Shown: piece after piece, positions 59,926 to 64,000 of the stretch
Numbering within the stretch: position 1 is the first letter of the stretch
Layout: every line of letters starts with the position of its first letter
DNA from: Micavibrio_B sp964633355
GTDB lineage: Bacteria > Pseudomonadota > Alphaproteobacteria > Micavibrionales > Micavibrionaceae
DNA: 64,000 nt
NCBI GenBank assembly: GCA_964633355.1
Contig: CAZWGO010000004.1
Span: 62,001-126,000 of the forward strand
Reading direction: 5' to 3'
Notes under the pieces: generated by a model
The model's input: only the letters and a program-made list of their open reading frames with translations
The model's database searches: none
Told to the model about the DNA's origin: nothing
Position numbers and translations under genes: made by a program

Positions 59926-60933
59926 ATGAACTGGCTGACCAACACCATCCTGCCGAAAATCCGCAATATCGTCGGCGCGAAAGAAGCGCCTGACAATCTT
60001 TGGCAGAAATGCCCCGGTTGTTCCGGCATGCTGTTTTCCAAGGACCTAGCCGAGAATTTGAATGTCTGTACTCATTGCGGCCATCACTTGAAAATGCCGG
60101 TCGAGGACCGTTTGAAAAACCTGTTCGATAACGGCAGCTTTACCCGCGTCAAAGTGCCGGAAGTCGCCGCTGATCCGCTTAAATTCCGCGACAAGAAAAA
60201 ATATGCCGACCGCCTGAAAGAGGCGCAAACCAAAACCGGCGAGCGCGACGGCATCATGGTCGGCGAAGGCACGATGGGCGATATTCCGGTCGTCATCGCC
60301 GCGTTTAATTTCGATTTCATGGGCGGTTCGATGGGCGCCGGTGTCGGCGAAGGTTTAGTCAAAGCCGCCGAAGCCGCGATCGCCAAGCGCGCGGCCCTTA
60401 TCGCCATTCCGGCTTCCGGCGGGGCGCGTATGCAGGAAGGCATGTTCTCCCTGATGCAAATGCCGCGCACGACGATCGCCGTGCAAATGGTACAGGATGC
60501 CGGTCTTCCTTATTTTGTCTTGCTGACCGATCCGACAACAGGCGGCGTTTCCGCTTCATTCGCGATGCTCGGCGATATTCACATTTCCGAACCCGGCGCG
60601 ATGATCGGCTTTGCCGGCAAACGCGTGATCGAGGAAACCATTCGCGAGCAATTGCCGCCCGGCTTCCAGACCGCTGAATATTTAAAAGAACACGGCATGG
60701 TCGATATGGTCGTCAGCCGCAAAGATTTGCGCGACACCATTATTCGCCTGCTCGATCTCCTGATGCGCAAAGACAGAGCCACAAAAATCTCCGGCACGCC
60801 CGTCGCAAACAAGCCTGATATCAAGCCATCAGGTCGCGGCGTCTTTACCGCTGATAGTTTCAAAGCGCCGAAAGCAAAATTAAAAACACCGGCCAATGAA
60901 GAAAAGCCTGCCATTAAAGTAGTGAAGAAATAA
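59926..60933 (+). CDS. accD: acetyl-CoA carboxylase carboxyltransferase subunit beta AccD
   Basis: The protein has 335 residues. The N-terminal zinc ribbon reads CPGC ... CTHCG, followed by the carboxyltransferase domain with SGGARMQEGMFSLMQM and GGVSASFAMLGDI. With AccA it moves the carboxyl group from biotin to acetyl-CoA for fatty-acid synthesis. The C-terminal tail (about residues 285-335) is Lys/Pro-rich. folC follows after 91 bases filled by a palindrome. Confidence 0.97.
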   Translation: MNWLTNTILPKIRNIVGAKEAPDNLWQKCPGCSGMLFSKDLAENLNVCTHCGHHLKMPVEDRLKNLFDNGSFTRVKVPEVAADPLKFRDKKKYADRLKEAQTKTGERDGIMVGEGTMGDIPVVIAAFNFDFMGGSMGAGVGEGLVKAAEAAIAKRAALIAIPASGGARMQEGMFSLMQMPRTTIAVQMVQDAGLPYFVLLTDPTTGGVSASFAMLGDIHISEPGAMIGFAGKRVIEETIREQLPPGFQTAEYLKEHGMVDMVVSRKDLRDTIIRLLDLLMRKDRATKISGTPVANKPDIKPSGRGVFTADSFKAPKAKLKTPANEEKPAIKVVKK

Positions 60934-60942
60934 TTTCCTTTC

Positions 60943-61011
60943 TGTCATCCTGAGCAAAGCGAAGGATCTTGGCGAAACTTGAACGGGATCCTTCGCGTTG
61001 CTCAGGATGAC
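60943..61011. repeat. long palindromic repeat between accD and folC
   Basis: GTCATCCTGAGCAAAGCGAA (60943-60962, extending to GGATC) and its inverted near-copy ending TTGCTCAGGATGAC (60987-61011) flank about 20 bases. Sequences of this kind recur in many bacterial genomes. In RNA it forms a long hairpin that may attenuate transcription between accD and folC. Confidence 0.75.
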
Positions 61012-61024
61012 AAGATAATATTCT

Positions 61025-62290
61025 ATGCAGGACATACTTATCCGTCTTACCAAACTCTATCCCAAAGCCATCGAGCCCGGGCTTGAACGAACCTGTCGCA
61101 TCTTGCACGATCTTGGCGATCCGCATCTGAAATTGCCGCCTGTCATCCATATCGCCGGCACAAATGGCAAAGGCTCGACGCTCGCTTTCATTCGCAGCCT
61201 GCTCGAAGATCGCGGCAAGACATGTCATGTTATGACCTCACCGCATCTGGTGAAATTCAATGAGCGCTTTGTCATCGCCGGAGAAGAAATTTCCGATGAG
61301 AATCTTGAGGCTTTATTGCTGCGCGTTGAAAATTTGAACGCAAGCAAACCGATCACGTTTTTTGAAATTACGACGGCGGCGGGCTTGCTTGCTTTCGCTG
61401 AAAACCCTGCCGATTATACGCTACTGGAAACGGGAATGGGCGGGCGTCTCGATTCCACCAACGTCGTCGATAATCCTTTGGTGACAATCATCACCAATAT
61501 CTCGGCTGATCACACCCAGCATCTCGGTACCACGCTGGACAAAATCGCTTTCGAAAAAGCGGGCATCATGAAGCATGGTGTGCCTTGCGTAATCGGCCCG
61601 ATGAATCCCGCTATTCTTCCTGTTTTTGAAAAGCGCGCCGCCGAATTAAGCGCGCCGCTTTATCGCTGCGGCCATGAATGGAATTACAAAATTACAGAGA
61701 ATGGTTTTACCCTTACCTTCAACGGAGAAAATTATGATTGCCCGAAACCGAATTTACTCGGCGATCATCAATATGCGAATGCAGCCACCGCTGTTGTTGC
61801 ATACCTTACACTCCCTCTCCCCTCGGGAGAGAGCCGGGGTGAGGGAAACTTCTTTGGTATTACCAAAGCCACATGGCCCGCCCGCTTGCAAAAAATACAA
61901 AGCGGAAAGCTTTTTGATATACTGCCCGATGGCTGGGAGCTTTGGCTCGATGGCGGCCATAACGAAGCAGGCGGAAAAATTCTTGGCCATCAGGCGCGTC
62001 ACTGGCAGGCGGAAGATGGCAAACCCCTGCACCTGATCCTCGGCATGCTGACAACCAAAGACCCCGCGCCGTTTTTTGACCACCTGAAACCTTATGTGAC
62101 CAGCGCCACCGCAATCCCGATTCCGGAAGAAAAACTGGCTTTTGCGCCGGAAGACCTCGCAAAGACCCTTGGCATAGAAAATGCGCCGGACCCTGAAACG
62201 GCAATCGCCGAGATCACCAAGACCTCTCCAAATGGGCGGATTTTAATCACCGGATCGCTCTATCTGGCGGGAAATATTCTAAGCTATTGA
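61025..62290 (+). CDS. folC: dihydrofolate/folylpolyglutamate synthase FolC
   Basis: The protein has 421 residues. The P-loop HIAGTNGKGST, ITNISADHTQHLG and the late LDGGHNEAGG are typical of Mur-ligase-like FolC. It adds glutamate to dihydropteroate and folates. The central region where helix residues between domains are expected reads LTLPLPSGESRGEG, which is encoded by a palindromic repeat (61813-61845) inserted in frame. The stem of the repeat would lie in the mRNA. The rest of the fold looks intact. Confidence 0.95.
   Translation: MQDILIRLTKLYPKAIEPGLERTCRILHDLGDPHLKLPPVIHIAGTNGKGSTLAFIRSLLEDRGKTCHVMTSPHLVKFNERFVIAGEEISDENLEALLLRVENLNASKPITFFEITTAAGLLAFAENPADYTLLETGMGGRLDSTNVVDNPLVTIITNISADHTQHLGTTLDKIAFEKAGIMKHGVPCVIGPMNPAILPVFEKRAAELSAPLYRCGHEWNYKITENGFTLTFNGENYDCPKPNLLGDHQYANAATAVVAYLTLPLPSGESRGEGNFFGITKATWPARLQKIQSGKLFDILPDGWELWLDGGHNEAGGKILGHQARHWQAEDGKPLHLILGMLTTKDPAPFFDHLKPYVTSATAIPIPEEKLAFAPEDLAKTLGIENAPDPETAIAEITKTSPNGRILITGSLYLAGNILSY
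61813..61845 (+). repeat. palindromic repeat inserted in frame in folC
   Basis: CCCTCTCCC pairs with GGGAGAG four bases later, and the outer CCCTC and GAGGG also pair. The same type of repeat is common in bacterial intergenic gaps. Here it is read through as part of FolC. Confidence 0.75.
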
Positions 62291-62331
62291 TATAAAGAAA
62301 TATAATTACAAAGCTTTTTGTTTATTTGTGG

Positions 62332-62358
62332 TTATGTAATATGTTATAAATTACATAA
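62332..62358. promoter_or_regulatory. inverted repeat, candidate operator upstream of the 62396 gene
   Basis: TTATGTAAT (62332-62340) and ATTACATAA (62350-62358) form a perfect 9-bp inverted repeat with a 9-base spacer, 38 bases before the ATG. The half-site TTATGTAA also occurs at 48477 and 50472. Confidence 0.4.
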
Positions 62359-62395
62359 TAGAGCCTAAATGGCCATTCATAAACAGGGGTGATAT

Positions 62396-63319
62396 ATGCG
62401 TGAGGATTTTACGGCCCATTCCGTATCTTTAGGTCCAAATTTGTTAGCTGTTCCTATGTCTCAATATGATGATTTGAGAGCCCAAGGAGAAGATATTAGT
62501 GCTTTTCGCTTCACTGATGACCGTCGATACGCATTAATTCAGCCCGATCCGAAGAAAGAATTAACGGAAGCGGAAATCTGCAAAATCAATCTGCTTTGTG
62601 ACAAAGTGGAAGGTTCAAAGAACCGTGAAGTCAAAGCATCGGTATTGGGCGCCATCCGCACCCATTTTAATCGTAGTAAGCAAGATTTTCAGCTTATAGA
62701 ATTCGGCGCTGGCCGCCATCCTTTAACGCCTCATGTCCGTGCTTCGAATGCATCTGAATACCATGCAATCGAAATCGACAAGGACATTATCGCTGAACTC
62801 AATGCCAAGGGCATCTCGGCCTCAACGATTGATTCAATTACCACAGGTACCTTGCAAACTGATAAAACCAGAATTGCCGCAGGCGTTTATACTTTGCATT
62901 TCTGGGAACCGGAAAAAGCCGCAGATGATATCAAACGTGTTATTTCACAAGACGGTTTCTTTGTTGCCAATTATATGGCAGCAAAAAAAGAAAAACATGC
63001 AGAGCATAGCCAAGAGCTTCTCCAATCCCTGCGTGAAGAAGGACTTTCCGTTTCGATTATACGGCAAGGCGTTACAAAAACACATCAGCACGCCAAAACC
63101 AATCTTCGGTCCGACGAGAATCTGGGTAATGAATTCTGGGTTGTATCTTATCCACCTGAGAAAAACGGCATGAAAGCTGTCTCGACCAGATTTGCTCAGA
63201 CCTTAATCGATCATTTGCCGAAAATTCATGGCACTTACCTGCAGCAAACAACTCACGACGCAATTAAAGCGTCTGATAAATCTTCTCAATCGCCTCTGCC
63301 GGATCTGCAGATTCCGTAA
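62396..63319 (+). CDS. SAM-dependent methyltransferase-like protein
   Basis: The protein has 307 residues. A segment LIEFGAGRHPLTPHV (about residues 100-114) followed by YHAIEIDKDIIAELNAKG matches the Gly-rich SAM loop and the acidic residue of class I methyltransferases; AAGVYTLHFWEPEKAADDIKRVISQDGFFVANYM fits strands 4-5. The first 95 residues are not recognised. GGGGTGAT precedes the ATG. Its last 56 bases overlap the end of pyrF on the other strand. Substrate unknown. Confidence 0.72.
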   Translation: MREDFTAHSVSLGPNLLAVPMSQYDDLRAQGEDISAFRFTDDRRYALIQPDPKKELTEAEICKINLLCDKVEGSKNREVKASVLGAIRTHFNRSKQDFQLIEFGAGRHPLTPHVRASNASEYHAIEIDKDIIAELNAKGISASTIDSITTGTLQTDKTRIAAGVYTLHFWEPEKAADDIKRVISQDGFFVANYMAAKKEKHAEHSQELLQSLREEGLSVSIIRQGVTKTHQHAKTNLRSDENLGNEFWVVSYPPEKNGMKAVSTRFAQTLIDHLPKIHGTYLQQTTHDAIKASDKSSQSPLPDLQIP

Positions 63320-63968
63320 TCGGCCTGCCGATCACGAGATGCGTCGCTCCTAAATCCAGCGCTTCTTTCGGTGTCATCATGCGTTTTTGATCGTTTGCCG
63401 CCGTCCCTTCCGGCCTTATCCCGGGCGTGATCAACACAAACTGGCAGCCGATTTCCTCGCGCAAGGTTTTGATCTCATGCGACGAACAGACAACGCCTGC
63501 CATCCCTGCCTCTTTGGTTAGATTGGCGAGGCGCAGAACTTGGGCGGCAATCGGCGTTTCCTGCCCGACCAGCTTCAATCCTTCTTCGTCGAAACTGGTC
63601 AGGACCGTTACCGCGATCATCTTGGCAGGCCGCAGACCAAGTTTTTCCGCTTCGTCATTCGCCGCCTCGACCGCAGCCTTCATCATTTCAAATCCGCCGC
63701 CCGCATGCACGTTTAAATAGTCGGGCTGGAGTTTCGCCAACGCCCTCACCGATTTCGCCACCGTGTTCGGAATATCATGAAGTTTCAGATCGAGAAAGAA
63801 AGGCAGGTCCGGAAACGCGTCACGGATTTTTGTTACGCCTTGCGGCCCATGCGTGTTGAAAAATTCCAGCCCGAGTTTTACGCCTGCTTTGGTCGAGGCG
63901 ATAATTTCGCATAGTTTTTCAGCAGCTGAAAAATCCTGCGTATCGATGGCGCAGAAAACTCTTGGCAT
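63264..63968 (-). CDS. pyrF: orotidine 5'-phosphate decarboxylase PyrF
   Basis: The protein has 234 residues. The catalytic FFLDLKLHDIPNTV (Asp-x-Lys-x-x-Asp) and the late TPGIRPEGTAANDQKRMMTP phosphate loop are complete. It makes UMP, the last step of pyrimidine synthesis. AAAGGAGAAATAGAC before the ATG at 63968 is a strong ribosome site. In many alphaproteobacteria pyrF is directly upstream of trpF; here it lies beyond folC in opposite orientation. Confidence 0.96.
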   Translation of the reverse strand: MPRVFCAIDTQDFSAAEKLCEIIASTKAGVKLGLEFFNTHGPQGVTKIRDAFPDLPFFLDLKLHDIPNTVAKSVRALAKLQPDYLNVHAGGGFEMMKAAVEAANDEAEKLGLRPAKMIAVTVLTSFDEEGLKLVGQETPIAAQVLRLANLTKEAGMAGVVCSSHEIKTLREEIGCQFVLITPGIRPEGTAANDQKRMMTPKEALDLGATHLVIGRPITESADPAEAIEKIYQTL

Positions 63969-64000
63969 GTCTATTTCTCCTTTAAAGGATTTCAGGTACG

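Overview
The window is a chromosomal segment of an alphaproteobacterium. The evidence is the gene order rpmH-rnpA-yidD-yidC-engB, the cluster trpF/trpB/trpA/accD/folC with pyrF nearby, a short phosphatidylserine decarboxylase followed by pssA, surA directly upstream of rsmA, a complex I NDUFA9-like protein and an archaeal-type valyl-tRNA synthetase (a form known from Rickettsiales). A pilin-like protein with a Gly-Asn-Ala-Leu membrane start suggests a deep lineage such as the Micavibrionales, but the sequence does not prove the order.

Layout. 1-3.2 kb: a probable copper/metal locus (DUF2946-like tail, YcnI-like protein, TonB-dependent receptor, small lipoprotein). 3.2-11.3 kb: core genes for a pseudouridine synthase, a PLD/cardiolipin-synthase-like lipoprotein, DusB, a cold-shock protein, a strongly divergent PEP carboxylase homologue, GreB and an HD hydrolase. 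11.3-23.5 kb: a probable genomic island. It lies against the 3' end of tRNA-Ser(GGA), next to an N-terminal integrase remnant, and is bounded by an imperfect copy of the tRNA 3' end. A 10-base repeat near both ends could be integrase arm sites. Its cargo is a UDP-xylose synthase-like enzyme, an archaeal-type ValRS, an unrecognised 512-residue protein, FolE, a QueD/PTPS protein, a GNAT protein, a FemAB-like transferase, a GT2 glycosyltransferase, a Gfo/Idh oxidoreductase and a DegT aminotransferase. This is the best candidate for an undescribed system: a glycan or small molecule made from an amino sugar or cyclitol, a pterin and possibly tRNA-activated valine.

23.6-40.0 kb: an alpha/beta hydrolase, two glycosyltransferases, a dithiol ArsR regulator, an operon NDUFA9-like/surA/rsmA/SDR, argH and argG, a UvrD helicase, a membrane-anchored protein with RTX-like repeats, a diguanylate cyclase, and psd-pssA. 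40.0-45.0 kb: two lineage-specific proteins, a chemoreceptor and a porin. 45.0-48.4 kb: the rpmH-to-engB operon. 48.5-54.5 kb: a UbiH-type monooxygenase, a patatin-like phospholipase and several unrecognised proteins. 54.5-64.0 kb: trpF, trpB, trpA, accD, folC and pyrF, interrupted by an acyltransferase, an opposite-strand lipoprotein and a methyltransferase-like gene.

Palindromic REP-like repeats (consensus close to GTCATCCCTGCGAAAGCAGG) sit in several intergenic gaps from 32 kb on. A different palindromic element has entered the folC coding region in frame. No CRISPR array, rRNA gene, complete transposase or prophage was seen.
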